Assembly: GCA_039000515.1 (NCBI GenBank)
Contig: JBCFYV010000001.1
Location: 65,875,919 to 65,939,918 of the forward strand
Length of the DNA: 64,000 nucleotides
DNA from: Timema cristinae
Lineage: Eukaryota; Arthropoda; Insecta; Phasmatodea; Timematidae
Direction: 5' to 3'
In this document: positions 21,228-33,188 of the stretch, piece by piece
Position numbering within the stretch: position 1 is the first letter of the stretch
How the letters are laid out: each line of letters starts with the position of its first letter
Made by a program: the position numbers and the translations under genes
Notes under the pieces: model-generated
Databases searched by the model: none
What the model was told of the DNA's origin: nothing
The model's input: only the letters and a program-made list of their open reading frames with translations

Positions 21228-21440
21228 AAGAAATAATCAGAATCCAAGTCCTAAAAGTCGGGAAATTAATCATAGTGTCTGAAAAATAATCAGAGTCTGA
21301 GAAATTTTCTAAGTCCGAAAAATAGGGAAAATAAACAGAGTCCGAAAAGGGTGAAAAATAATCAGTCTGAAAAGTAGGGAAAATAATCAGAGTCCAAAAA
21401 GGTTGAAAAATAATCAAAGTCTGAAAAATAAACTGAGTCC
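21228..21440. repeat. Short-unit minisatellite (about 18-40 bp)
   Basis: AAAAATAATCAGAGTCTGA and variants (TCCGAAAA, GTAGGGAAAATAA) recur about ten times in a simple, diverged array. Confidence 0.85.
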
Positions 21441-23385
21441 AACTCACATGAAGCCAAAGTTTCCCTGGGGTCCGCCTTTTGCATTTCCTTGACGTAGAGG
21501 TGTCGGGCCGAGGCCGTCAAAATCGGCCTTTACCAGAGAGTGACATTGTACTCGACATAGCCCTGCTTTAGGTACGGCACCATACAAACTGTTAGACAAC
21601 AAACTACTCGACAAGCTATAAAAATATATTTAGAAGGCTGGGTGGGTCAAGTGGCTGACACGACTTGGACCAACTGCTTTACAAATTTTGATATCATCCA
21701 GTTAAGAGTGGCTCAAGTGACAGACAAGTTATTTCAAAACTAACAAAGTGATAAACATGGGCGTAGAAAGTTTTGTGTTAGGATGGTCTGGACCTTCCTA
21801 TAAATTGCTGCCCTCCCAACCCCCTGGATTTAATTAGCCCCAAAAGGGTTAGGTCCACTTATACGTGTATAAACTTAAACCATCCTGTTTTTAATTTTAA
21901 TAATTTACTTACACGTTGCACTGTAACGAGTTACAAGTTCAAGCTAATTCAAATGGGCCAACACTCACCAACCCCTCTCACCCCCCCCCCCCCCCCTTGA
22001 TGAACTCTAGCACTAGAGCACGTGGATCGACCTCCGCTCTCTGACACTCTACTCAACTGACTAAGTGGAGCTTTCGTTCGACTGACTGCTCGGGGAATCT
22101 ATCCTCGCCCAGCTGGAAACAAAAGAATGAGGTTCCGCGTGGCCACGTCGAGTTGCGAGTTCCACCACTGGGGCGTTCTGGTTCCTTCTACGAGTTACCA
22201 GTTCCTTCTTTGCTTGTTGTGTCTGTGTTCTTTTCTCCTAACCCTCTTTCCCTTGCCCCTTCTCCCTGTGAATACAACTATGGGTATATATTGGGACGTT
22301 TGTTTTCAATGGTCATTCATTGTACCACCGACTGCCCAAGGTGAGAGCGGAAACTTAAGGCCGGGATCTATTATTTAGTAACCCAAAATTCACTTTCGGC
22401 GTAATGGGGGTTATCTTTGTCAAAATTATTGTTTTGAACTTAAATTCTTTTAAACATTAACGTTGTGATGTTTTGCTTTTTACGCGGTTCATTGCAACTG
22501 CGGTAGCCTTTCAGTCTCCTTGTGTGAGATTACAATTCTGTATAATAATTCATTATTTGATATATATATTCTGGCCACCCTATGACAAACCTTGAGTTTC
22601 GGGCTTACCACCCATCCCTTCTTTTGGTATCGTTAACTTATAGCATTGTATGTGAGGTTATTTTAATTAACTTTTCTAACGTTGACCACAGGGCACTTGT
22701 ATCTTAGTCTTCGGACTTGGTCCAAAGATAGGTCCTTTTTTTTATTGTTGCTGGTCAACATAATGTTTATTTCTTTTCACTTAAAGGCGCATGTATATTT
22801 AACTTCTAGTTATTAGTTCTAATGTTAAAGATATATAATAAATGCTTGTTGAGACTTATAATTAAGTTTATTGCATTTCACACTAAATGCGTGAGTTAGA
22901 CGGACTTTAAACTTTAGGCTTCTATGCAAAGAGTATATATTAATTTATCAAGATTTATAATAATGTTTATTGCGTTTCACTTGAAGGCGCATGTTATGCT
23001 AGCCTATTTTTGAAAATATGTAAAGAAACTGTATTTCTCAATTCTCAGCAATAATCATAGTTTTAGATTATTCATAATAATTATTAACCACTAACCAGTG
23101 ATGTAGCCTGTAAGAGGAATACTTAATTCTTTATAGGCATTTAGTTTGGTCATTGCATTAGGTTGTATAACTGTATAAGGATAAAATAAAATATGGAGGT
23201 TTACACAATTTAGAATTATGTTTAATAATTCCTAACACATGGTAACAATGTACGATTTTTGCAGCTATTCTTTAACTTTATAATTATAAATAGTTAAATA
23301 GTATTTAGCATAGTAGTAATTTTAAATAAAACTAATACAAATGAAAGAAATAGTGTTTAAATATTGATTATATTATCTATTATTA
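21441..23385. other. Intergenic DNA, no supported gene
   Basis: A C homopolymer lies near 21980-21998. Three degenerate copies of a motif like TTTATTGCGTTTCACTTGAA with GGCGCATG occur near 22760, 22860 and 22965, about 100 bp apart. Overlapping frames at 22127-22378 have no recognised motif. Confidence 0.5.
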
Positions 23386-23389
23386 TTAT

Positions 23390-23428
23390 TAGCACCGCGT
23401 CTTACTACCCATTCGGGTTATACGCACA
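23390..23428 (-). repeat. SINE common-tail fragment
   Basis: TTAGCACCGCGTCTTACTAC, then CCATTCGGGTTATACGC, after a TTATTATTA run. This is the shared tail in reverse without a body. Confidence 0.8.
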
Positions 23429-23546
23429 ACATTATATTATCAACAGTGGCATTAAAAATCTCGGGAAACCATAGTGTCAAAAAAATTAAAATAAACCAAA
23501 TAAGGTGAATAAAAACTATTAGCACAAGCCACAAAGTCACAAACCC

Positions 23547-26423
23547 TTAAGTGAAAGAGCATCTTCTATTGCTTTGATTGTAGTTATTGATAATTTTTGA
23601 GATATTCACTTTTATGTTTCTGTGTACAGTCATTAAAGCTGAAGACGTTAGCCAGTCTTCACCTGAGCTGTTGCGCAGGTAATTCTTCAGTCTCTTCAAA
23701 GTCGAGAATGACCTTTCAATGGATGCTGTGGTCACTGGTATTATTGCCAAAATTGTTAATAGAATTGTCAAATTGGGAAACATTTCTCGATCTAAAATTT
23801 TTAATGTGTCGACAGCATTCTTTGGCTTTGGAGAGTCTATAACTTTCCAGTGTGATGCCCAAAGGCTCCATTCCGCTTCCAATATATCTCTGCTGGTGTG
23901 CTGCATATCATCCTTGTAAAACTCCAAAGCCGGTAACAAGTCGCAAAACTTTTTTTTGACAGAGTTTACTGGGATTAAACAGTCAAGTCCTCTTAATAGA
24001 TCCCTATGGTTAGAAAATTTCCCTTTCAATGAAGCTAATATCTCGTGCAAATAAGGATAGAACACAATCCATCGGCAGTATTCTTCTGGGGTTTCGGCTT
24101 CAACATTTGCTCTGTACCTCTGAGTGCCTACTGTTCTTGGTCCTATTATAGGAACTTCTAATTTATGAGATATGTCTCCAGCTTTTTAAATTATTTTCCA
24201 CTTTTACTCACGTCGGCAAAAACCTTTTCTGTCATACTAATTTTAACCAAAACTGAACTTATATCTACAGATTCTTTTTGTAGATATTTTGATGTTTTGT
24301 CATGGATAGCATTTTTTACATAACAGTAAGAGTGATGATAAATTCAAATTTACATAAACATGTGTGAAGAGAAGTAGCGTTGCCTTTTGCCTCTGCTTCG
24401 TTGCTCATAATAGTTTCCAATGCTTCAATGATACACTCGAAACATTAATGGAATACTGAAACAGCATCGTGTCTCTCCAGCCATCTTGTTTCGCAGTATT
24501 TGTGGAGGACAGTATTTCCCTTTTCTGCTGCCACTAAAATAGCTTTCAAAGCTTTGGCACGCTTTGATGAAGCCCTAAAAAAAACTGCTGACTTTTGAGA
24601 AACAATTGCGAATGCAAGGTGTTTTGGTAGCATCACTTAAACACAGATTTAGGCAATGAGATGAGCAGTGAGTAAATATTGCTTTAGGGAAATCACGTTT
24701 TATGGTTGCTTGCACACCAGTAAATTCTCCCCGCATTACTGAGGCTGCATCGTAGCCTTGGCCTTGCACATTTTGAAGATCAAGTCCAAAACGTGAAATT
24801 TGTAATTTTATTGTATCAGCAACGCCAGCACCAGTCATATCATAGACTGGGACGAATGTGAGGAAATCTTCTCTAATATCCATGATTTCAACATCAAAGT
24901 AACGAACACAAAATTAAAATTGCTCAACTCGGCTAATATCAGTGGTTTCATCTGCTATTATGGTGAAAAATATCGATTTTTTTTATCCTGTCTAAAATTA
25001 CTGTTTGGATCTGATACCCTATGAGGTGTACAATTTAATTCTGAACTATTGGGCTGACATACATAGCATTTCCTGCTGAAGATAGAATGTGATCAGCCAA
25101 AACGTTGTCTCCATGATTGGCCCGGTAACGTAGCAAGGCTCTAAAATTTCTATCATTTGCGGTCGGTTCTTCTAGGGACAAACGTCCGAAATCCCGATGA
25201 CCACAAAGAGATAGCTCTTGTTTCCCGCAGAAAATAATTGTTTCAATAATAGATTGTAAGACTTTCCGGTTCTTTTCTACTTCAACTTTTTCTTTCTTTA
25301 GCAACTGTTCCACAACATTTTGTTTGTGCCCATCAAAAATGTTTAAAAATTCGTCTTTTGCCTCTCGAGATCTTTGATGATATTTTGTTCTCGAATGTTT
25401 TTCAAAAATCTCTATTGCATCCTTCCATTTTGGAATGTTTTTTAACTAGATTTTCTGCTGGCTCATGAGAACCTTGACCAACTTCATTTTAAGCAAATAC
25501 CACACAAAATTTACAAAACGCTCCATTTAATTTTTCAGAGTATGCCAGCCAAGGAAACCGCTGCAGCCATTTATTTTGAAAGGTTCATTTCATTGAACCA
25601 ATTACCTGAACGTGACACTTGTGGGAGGATAAGGGTTCCCAATCTCTTCTTATTAACATTTATTTGTCCACATCACTAATGTTCGATTTTTCAACGAAAA
25701 GTCCAATAACATTATTAGCATACTCACTGGATTTTAGTGGAATACTTTCAGATACCTCTACGCAGTCTCCAATGGAAGCTGTAGAAGTGGAAGGTTCAGA
25801 AGAATAGGGATATGAATGTTGCAGTTGGAGTTGATCCTGCAAAATCAGAAAAAAAGCAAAATCTAAAGACACTTCTCGTGTAAAATTTTCTGTAACGAAT
25901 TATCATATCATTGTTGCCATTATTTCATATATAACTCATTCCTTACAGTTACACCTAATGACTAATGTAAGTAATGTTTTATTACTAAAATGGAGATTAT
26001 ATTAAAGACAGAAAATAATAAAAACAATATTCAACATGGATATTGGAAATGTCAATTAAAACCATTTTCTGAAATGTAGATAGGTTTAATGGAAACCAAA
26101 CGAATGTAAATATACACAAGTAATTTTATGATTTTTTGAATTTTTAATGAATGTTTATTGAATGTTGACTAATCAATTAGTTATTAGCTTATGAGTGGGA
26201 GAATCCACGCAATTTAATCGCTCTAATTCCGCCATTTTAGTTCGGATAAAATATTCCTCCATTTTGTGTCGAACCGAAAAATAAAAATAAATTATATTTA
26301 AATAATCTTACAAGGACCACTCACTCATAAATTAGCCATTTTTATTCATATTTACTATCACTTATTGAGGTTGAGGCAGGAAAAATATAAAAGGAATCTA
26401 CTTACATTTGATGAAGTTTCCAT
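23547..26423 (-). pseudogene. ZMYM1-like hAT transposase
   Basis: A first exon METSSN (26423-26406) is followed by a donor GTAAGTAG. A likely acceptor (TTTTGCAG) precedes 25836, from which DQLQLQHSYPYSSEPSTSTA is read. Around 25600-25480, frames together recall a TTF-type zinc finger (LAYSEKLNGAFCKFCVVFA, across frameshifts). Then come QNVQGQGYDAASVMRGEFTG and HCSSHCLNLCLSDA (24883-24575), HKYCETRWLERHDAV (about 24500) and the C-terminal 172 codons with ILAIIPVTTASIERSFSTLK. This order (TTF finger, RNase-H-like core with GYD, ETRW, hAT C-terminal domain) is that of ZMYM1-like hAT transposases. It would have cut and pasted its element. In-frame stops and frameshifts break it. No terminal repeats were found. 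Confidence 0.75.
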
Positions 26424-26623
26424 CTATTGACTTTCTCGAGACGTGGCTTCTTGATAATAAATCTATTCATTGTCGAGTATCAATTTATACTTTATAGATT
26501 ATGAAATATGAACGTTTTTGAATTGGTGGTAACTCACAGGTAAGATATCAAAACAAACTGGTCACTCAAGTCACTCACAAAACACTCAAACAGATATCAT
26601 CTCTTGTCAGTTAAACAAAATAA

Positions 26624-28494
26624 AGTCCGTATCACACGACACTAGCTTGTACTTGAAATCCAGTGTGCTAGCTAGCACTAGCTAGCATGTCATCATCTAG
26701 CGTCGTGTGAATCAGAAAAAGTATACTGGTTCTGCCACTTGGTACTGGCTACCATACTAGTTGTGAGGATAGAACACGTGCTACTTTCGTACTAGTTTCG
26801 ACACTAGTCTGTGTAATTCAACCAATCATGCGCGCTGAGACTGTTTGTTGTGTAGAGAAATGGTATAAATGACGCCAACATGGTCATCGGATGTGATTTT
26901 GTTGTTGGCAGAAAATTATTCTAAGCAACCTTGTTTATATAATACCAAATTGCCACAGTATGACAATATATTTAATATATATACATTTAATTTAAAACAT
27001 GTCATCTAAAAACGACAAACTGTGTTCCAGACCCAATTTTAATCTAAATAGATTTGATAGCATGCCAACCTCGGGCGGTTTTTTTTATAATATAAAGTGT
27101 GCGTAGGCTTAAAAAAGAACATTTGTGTATCAAGGATACTTTACTTGGACACCCGTGGGCTTAGGGGCCTCTGACCACAATGTAAATAAATGAATACAAA
27201 TTTAGGGAGATACTAAACGTTTGTGTCACCCCGAATGTATATTACCTAACCTCCGAATATATCGTATTTAGCATCCTCAGACCATTATTTCGTCTTTCCC
27301 AACCATTCCCGTGTATATATTCTTTTTCCTACGCTCCTTCTCATTATTTTCAATATCTTTATTAGTAATTAATTCAGCTGCTGCACTCAAAATTAATCTC
27401 TGACGTTCGAGAAATATTTGCACTAGAGCCTAGTACCAAACTAGCAGCGTGTGAATACTATAGTCCCATTTCCATTGTACTAGCTAGTATACAGATATCT
27501 AGGTGCTAGCTAGCACACTTGATTTCTAGTATAAAGCCCGTTTCACACGACACTTGCTTGTACTAGAAATCAAGTGTGCTAGCTAGCTCCTAGATATCTG
27601 TATAATAGCTAGTACAATAGAAACGGGACTAGCGTATTCACACGCTGCTAGTTTGGTACTAGGTTCTAGTGCAAATATTTATCAAACGTCAGAGATTAAT
27701 TTTGGGTCAGCAGCTGCATTAATTACTAATAAAGATATTTAAAATTATTAGAGGGAGCGTAGGAAAAATAATATAGACACGGGACTGGTTGGGAAAGACG
27801 AAATAATGGTCTCAGGAATGCTAAATATGATCCATTCGGAGGTTAGGTAATATACATTCGGGGTTACACAAACGTTTAGTAGCTCCCTAAATTTGTATGA
27901 ATTTATTTACAATGTGGTCAGAGTTCCCTATGCCTATGGGTGTCCAAGTACAGTATCATTTATAAACAAATGATATTTTTTAGGCCTACGCACACTTTAT
28001 ATTCTAAAAATAAAACCCAACCAAGGTTGGCATGCTATCAAGTTTATTTAGATTAAAATTGGGTCTGGAACACAGTTTGTCGTGTTTAGATGACATGTTT
28101 TAAATTAAATGGATATATATTAAATATATTGTCATACTGTGCCAATTTGGTATTATATAAACAAGGATGTTTAAGATAATTTTCTGCCAACAACAAAATC
28201 ACATCCAATGACCATGTTGGCGTTATTTATTCCATTTCTCTACACAACAGTCTCAGCGCGCATTGATTGGTTGAATTACACAGACTAGTGTCGAAACTAG
28301 TACGAAAATAGCACGTGTTCTATCCTCACAACTATTATGGTAGCCAGTACCAAGTGGCAGAACCAGTATACTTTTTCTGATTCACACGACGCTAGATGAT
28401 GACGTGGTAGCTAGCACTAGCTAGCACACTGGATTTCAAGTACGAGCTAGTGTCGTGTGATGCGGACTTAAGCAAGTGTCGTGTGATACGGGCT
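26624..28494. mobile_element. 934-bp MITE carrying an inverted copy of itself
   Basis: The outer copy starts AGTCCGTATCACACGACAC at 26624 and ends GTGTCGTGTGATACGGGCT at 28494. TAA lies on both sides (26621-26623 and 28495-28497). Its right terminal repeat is interrupted after CTAGTATAA (27534) by a second copy and resumes at GCAAGTGTC (28472). Without the insert it is 934 bp, exactly the length of the inserted copy. TAA duplications suggest a PIF/Harbinger-type element. No coding capacity is seen. Confidence 0.95.
27535..28468. mobile_element. Inserted inverted MITE copy
   Basis: This copy starts AGCCCGTTTCACACGACAC and ends GTGTCGTGTGATGCGGACT. It is flanked by TAA at 27532-27534 and 28469-28471. 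Its sequence is the reverse complement of the outer copy with scattered substitutions and small indels. The target was a TAA inside the outer copy's own terminal repeat. Together the arms make an inverted repeat of about 1.87 kb with almost no spacer. Confidence 0.95.
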
Positions 28495-28894
28495 TAAGTG
28501 AGTGATTTTTGAAAATGAAACAGTGTTGCCAACTGCCAAGTCTAGGTCCGAGATTTCCTTTAGATGAAAGAAAATTCCCCTCAAAAACAAAAATTTAAGA
28601 TATGTGAATAAATTTAAACTATAATAAAAATTACAACGAATTAAAGGGAATAAAACAAAATCACTATTGTTTTTTAAATTTAACTAGTTTATTTTTTTAA
28701 ACAAATTTGTTTAAGTAGAAAAAAAAATACGTAATTTACAGATTACAAATACAACGATTTAATTAGATGTGCTCAATAGAAGTGTTAACATTTACAACTC
28801 AAGTTTTTTTTCTATTTTTACAATTCGCCAGCGTCACAATATAGCCATTTTTTTTATTAATACAAATTGTACCGTACTTCATGCCAACAGCTAC

Positions 28895-29090
28895 TCGAGT
28901 ACAACATTTTAGCTCAGTCGGTAGAGTCTCTGCCTTCGGAGTTAAGGATCCCTGGTTCGATTCCTGCCCAGCATGGCCGAAAAATGTATAATTGATGAAA
29001 TGTGGTTTTTCCATTTCACAGTGATAAATTAACGGCTGAGGGCTGGATGTTGTGTCTGTTCTATATTTAAGTAGAATCATTAAAAAAACA
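28895..29090 (+). mobile_element. SINE-B (tRNA-derived), tail missing
   Basis: The head has an A box TAGCTCAGTCGGTAGAG and a B box GGTTCGATTCC in tRNA-like spacing, then CATGGCCGAAAAATGTATAA, TGATGAAATGTGG and GGCTGGATGTTGTGTCTG. The shared tail is absent; it ends in ATTAAAAAAACAG. It is not scored as a tRNA gene because no acceptor stem closes and the sequence continues into a repeat body. Confidence 0.8.
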
Positions 29091-29149
29091 GCTACTCGCT
29101 GAGTTTTCGTCTTAAGATTCGGGGTGGGGCCTCCCGGGCTGTTTTTTTT

Positions 29150-29362
29150 TTAAATTAGCACCGCGTCTTACTACCCACTCGGGTTATACGCCTATATACT
29201 AATTATTCTACTTAAATCTAGAACAGACACAACATCCAGCCCCCGGACGTTAATTTATTCACTGTGTAATGGGAAAACCACATTTCATCAATTGTAAATT
29301 TTTCGGCCATGCCGGGAATTGAACCCGGGATCTTTAGCTCTGAAGGCCGACTGAGCTAAAGT
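29150..29362 (-). mobile_element. SINE-B, complete with common tail
   Basis: On the minus strand it starts CTTTAGCTCAGTCGGCCTTC with B box GGGTTCAATTCC. It has the same body as the plus-strand copy and ends GCGTATAACCCGAGTGGGTA, then GTAAGACGCGGTGCTAATTT. The tail is the same as on SINE-A and SINE-C although the heads differ. The inner part of the head is shortened compared with the plus-strand copy. Confidence 0.85.
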
Positions 29363-29404
29363 GTTGGACTAGAGTAGCCCTCCCGGTCCCCCCCCCCCCC
29401 TCCG

Positions 29405-29645
29405 GATACGCCCCGGAACAGGTGGTAAGACACGGTGCTAAAAAATCTAATTACACTAATGGATTACAGAAAGAATGTTATTATAAGATGTGTACTCTCA
29501 TTTGCATGTAGGGAGAGTTAAAACCATTAATGAAAAATCACCCTCCATACACCCAACCGGATTTGAACCCCAATATGCCCGTCATTGACAGTCCAGTCTA
29601 TTGTGAGATTGACGCCTTAGACCATTAACCACCGAGCTAAGAACA
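29405..29645 (-). mobile_element. SINE-A body (inverted) beside a stray plus-strand tail
   Basis: 29405-29443 reads as a plus-strand tail (GGTGGTAAGACACGGTGCTAA). From about 29470 the minus-strand SINE-A body follows, with CACCCTCCATACACCCAACC and the reversed B box GGATTTGAACCCC, then CCAGTCTATTGTGAGATTG. The pieces are the remains of at least two insertions. Confidence 0.6.
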
Positions 29646-30228
29646 TTTTGTTGCTGTTGTGTTAGCACCAGTTTATTAATGGGTTGGAATAAGGATTTAA
29701 GTTAAGAATAAATAATCCCGCATTAGTGTAAAAGGAAGACGTAAAAACCACAAGGACGCTAACTATCAGCCCAGTCCACTCAGTCGGAATGCTTACTCAT
29801 ATTCAAACTACTCAAGCCTTATTAGACCGTGTGACAAATGGTATGAGTTCATGGTTGTTAAAAACTGAAATGCTACTAATAACGGCAAATAAAATAATCA
29901 AAGTTATTTTAAATTTCTTATTTAAATATGAGCAATGCTGAAGGTTTTCAAAAGAGCAGAAGTTATTTCGATGTGGATATTGGCCTACATTTGGTGTATT
30001 TTACTAGATACTGTGTATGTATTATGTTGAATCGAGTACAATCCGCCAAATAATAATGTTCCTGTAATTTTTCAAGATTGTAAATCTCAAGTGTGTGAAC
30101 TTGTTTTTAGATCTATTATATCAAGAAAGCTCGCTTAAATATTGTATTATAATGTAGCTCACGCGTTTGAAAAAGTAGGTGCATTTTTTAACATTTTTCC
30201 GCCCATTACTCTTGTTCTGTTTCTATAT
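29646..30228. other. AT-rich DNA without recognisable gene
   Basis: No motif or repeat was identified. Confidence 0.6.
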
Positions 30229-30425
30229 AACCCGCTTCAGCGGTAGCGTGGTCTAATGAATCACACTCGCAATAGACTAGACTGCAGATGACAGGGAGAT
30301 CGGTATTAGAATTCCGGTCGGATGTACTGAGGGTAATTTTTCATAAATGGTCTTCACTCTCCCTCCATGCAAATGATGGTAGCCTACACCTAGCATACAT
30401 GGTTATTTAGTATGTAAAACAATAT
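30229..30425 (+). mobile_element. SINE-A copy, tail missing
   Basis: The head GCGTGGTCTAATGAATC, TAGACTAGACTGCAGATGAC and the B-box position ATTAGAATTCCGG (mutated) are followed by GATGTACTGAGGGTAATTTT and CTCCCTCCATGCAAATGATG. The common tail is absent. Confidence 0.7.
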
Positions 30426-30429
30426 ATAC

Positions 30430-30806
30430 ATATATGCCTACATATTAAGCAAAATCGTTAGATCCGTTCGAAAACTTGGGAATTCAAAACAATCGATCAT
30501 CGACAGACTACCCTAGAAGATAGCATCCGAAGGCTCAATCCTCAATGCCAGTTCTGAAGTTGCACAGCCCGCGCGCGGGTGAAGCGAGATGGAGCTTAGA
30601 CAAATACGTCAGAGACAAGTCATCCTGTACGTGATCCAGTATAGAGAAGAAAACTCGGTGAACTGACAAGCGCCTAGTCCCCTTTACTCTGTCATTCTTT
30701 CTCCGCGAGACAACACTCACGAACACACAGAAAGAATGTGTACTTCTTATCTTGGGGAGGACAGCAGTTTAAAGAAAGAAAAGAATAGTAAAACGGCATT
30801 GCACTC
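30430..30806. other. DNA between SINE and Harbinger element, no supported gene
   Basis: A 63-codon frame (30726-30535, minus) has no recognised motif. Confidence 0.5.
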
Positions 30807-31143
30807 AAGGGCCGGTTGCAAACCAATAATCAGTTGCTTGATCAGAGATCAGTTGTATGTTTATCTCCAATCAGTGTCTCAAACCTCATTTTCAGTTGCA
30901 CCATTAACAATTATGACGTGATTGTCGATCAGATCTCTGGTAAAGTTAACCAGCCAATTCTCTCCCATCAACTGTTTGATTCCCCAATCAGTGTGTTTAT
31001 GGTTAACATAACCTGTAACTGTTATTTTCTTGATAAATAATATTTGTACTTTATAATCTTTATTTATTAAGTAATATTTAATAAGTATGTTTATATTTAA
31101 TTAAATTTATTTTTAATGTGAGTTTGATTTATAATTGTGAAGT

Positions 31144-31623
31144 ATGGAATCTTCAGATGAAGATGTTTTTAATTTATATAATGAAGTATTTGGTTTTTCC
31201 AGTCAACAAACTATTAGCATCAAAGCAACAAAAACACCGATAAAAGTGGACTGTAATCAATATAACACTGTGATAAATGCTTACCTCTACTTGTGGGTTG
31301 GCATAGAAAGGAATAGGGAACAAGGCGTTAATTCCTCGTCATTTCTCGAACCTTTGTTGTGTTTTTGGATCAAAGAGGCTCCTTTAGGGCCTGAAGCACC
31401 GACTCACACGTTAACAATGATTTACAGAGCAAAATATGCACTCATCATGGCATACACCCAACGCGTACAGAGTCCCACACTGAACTCACTAACAAAGGAA
31501 AAATTGACCTTCCTTTCCACTCTCAAAAGAAAAAGGGGGGAAAAACTCAGAAACGGCGGGAACCAAAGAACAACTAACCCATACAAACCAATAAAAATAG
31601 GGAACTATATCAAAATGAACTAG
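31144..31623 (+). CDS. Open frame of 159 codons upstream of the Harbinger nuclease
   Basis: It starts MESSDEDVFNLYNEVFGFSS, an acidic opening that could be the first exon of the nuclease gene. The remainder (YLYLWVGIERNREQ, PEAPTHTLTMIYRAKYA, TLKRKRGEKLRNGGNQ) is not recognised. Its basic, repetitive end may be inserted or non-coding sequence. It lies 76 bases before the nuclease frame. Whether it is translated is unknown. Confidence 0.35.
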   Translation: MESSDEDVFNLYNEVFGFSSQQTISIKATKTPIKVDCNQYNTVINAYLYLWVGIERNREQGVNSSSFLEPLLCFWIKEAPLGPEAPTHTLTMIYRAKYALIMAYTQRVQSPTLNSLTKEKLTFLSTLKRKRGEKLRNGGNQRTTNPYKPIKIGNYIKMN

Positions 31624-31699
31624 GTTAAACAAACTATTACACAAAGGCTATTTTACAATATTAAATATATACAGTTCAGAGCCTGAAGAGTTATAGAAA

Positions 31700-32624
31700 A
31701 TGTTCAATTTCCAAGACAACTACGAGAAATATATTAACTTTTATAAATATAGCGATAGAGAATTTGAGATAAGGTTTAGATTGAGTAAACGTTCTTGTGT
31801 TTATTTTATAGGATTGTTAAATTATTATCTAGTACATTTCACATTAAGGAATGCGCCGGTTTCACCAATGAACCAATTGTTATTGACATTAATATTTTTT
31901 GCAACTGGCACATTCCAAATAGTAATAGGGGATCTAATAGGTGTCAACAAATCTACTGTATACAGAATTATTCGTAGAGTGACTCATCACCTTGCCTTAA
32001 TGGCTAAAGATAAAATACAACTTAAAGTAGACCAAAGAAATATTTCACTCTTACAAGAAGAATATGTGTCTATTGCTGGGTTTCCTGGAATTATTGGAGC
32101 TATAGATTGCACTCACATTCCTATACTCTCGCCAGGGGGGTGTGAATGCAGAGCTATATAGAAACCGAAAAGGCTATTTTTATGTAAACGTTCAAGCTGT
32201 GTGTACAGCTTCATTAAAGTTCGTCAATGTTGTAGTTCGATGGCCTGGATCTGTACATGACAGTACAATATTTTTAAACAGCCGATTACGAGCTCAGCTA
32301 CAAAACAGAGACATTCCTGAGGGAAACCTACTAAGTGATTGAGGTTATAATTGCAGTGCTTTTTTACTAACCCCACTCAGTTCTCCAACTAATGAAGCTG
32401 AAGCGTTGTATATTCAATCTCATATTGACACAAGGAATCCTATTGAGAGAGCTTTTGGCGTTGTGAAGAGAAGATTTCCCTGCCTTACAATGGGCCTAAG
32501 ATTAAAGCTATCAACAACATTGAAGTGCATTGTTGCTTGCTTTGTGCTTCATAATATTTTACTTGAAAGAAGAGAAGATGATTCACCTCCATTAGAAGAT
32601 CTACATATACCTGCAAGAATGTAA
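31700..32624 (+). pseudogene. HARBI1-like Harbinger nuclease
   Basis: The N-terminal part has NFYKYSDREFEIRFRLSK and the helix-turn-helix-like region FFATGTFQIVIGDLIGVNKS followed by VYRIIRRV. The DDE core follows: GFPGIIGAIDCTHIPI (first Asp, about 32100), NAELYRNRKGYFYVNVQAV, WPGSVHDSTIF (second Asp, about 32260), and RNPIERAFGVVKRRFP (Glu, about 32450), then LHNILLER. The family cuts at its terminal repeats with help from a Myb/MADF-type partner. A run of six G near 32127-32132 shifts the frame between GG and NAEL, and a TGA at about 32340 interrupts SD-GYNC. With one frameshift and one stop, this copy is recently dead. Confidence 0.9.
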
Positions 32625-32892
32625 CCTCTAGTTGATGTTCCTTTGAATCGTCATAATGAAAGAGGGAGAGCAGCTATTGCGACTAGAGCAATTCTTATAA
32701 ATACAACTTTCTTGGAAAGGGTAGAAAGGTGAGAATTGATATTTACAATAGTTTGTTAGTAAATTAACAAATTATTACATTACCTACACAATAAGTTTTA
32801 TTTTATAATAATGAAAAACAATAAATATGTATTATATAGTCAAAGTAGCCTTGGTTAAATATTAACTCTTCTAGTTGCTTAGTTCAATTAAT

Positions 32893-33165
32893 TTAATTTC
32901 CAGCGTATCTTTTCTTAATTTGAAGCTCTGTTTCTTGAACTTCTAATGTTGTCTGAAGGATTTTCATTTCCATCTTATGTTTTTCTTCAATAAGCTGAAT
33001 TTTCTTTCTCTCAACAGAGCACCTAGCATCTGTGAATCCTTCTAAATTACTTTGATGGAATGAAGTATTTTTTGAAATGGATTTTTTTTTCTTTTTTGTA
33101 GAAGTGTAATAATTCAAAGAATAATTATATCGCAAGTAATTTATTAGTTTATTGATACTTTTTTA
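32893..33165 (-). pseudogene. Harbinger DNA-binding partner, C-terminal part
   Basis: The minus strand encodes TSTKKKKKSISKNTSFHQSN, then CSVERKKIQLIEEKHKMEMK and LQTTLEVQETELQIKKRYAG, with a stop at 32893. A lysine-rich stretch followed by a charged coiled coil is the usual C-terminus of the Myb/SANT-like second Harbinger protein. Its upstream part is separated by the Copia element. It converges on the nuclease gene about 270 bases away. Confidence 0.65.
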
Positions 33166-33188
33166 AGCATAGCAACGGTAGCAATAAT

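Noticed and set aside
28910..28985. tRNA gene
   Set aside because: A and B boxes are good, but no acceptor stem closes and the same head is followed by a repeat body and found in other copies. It is a SINE head.
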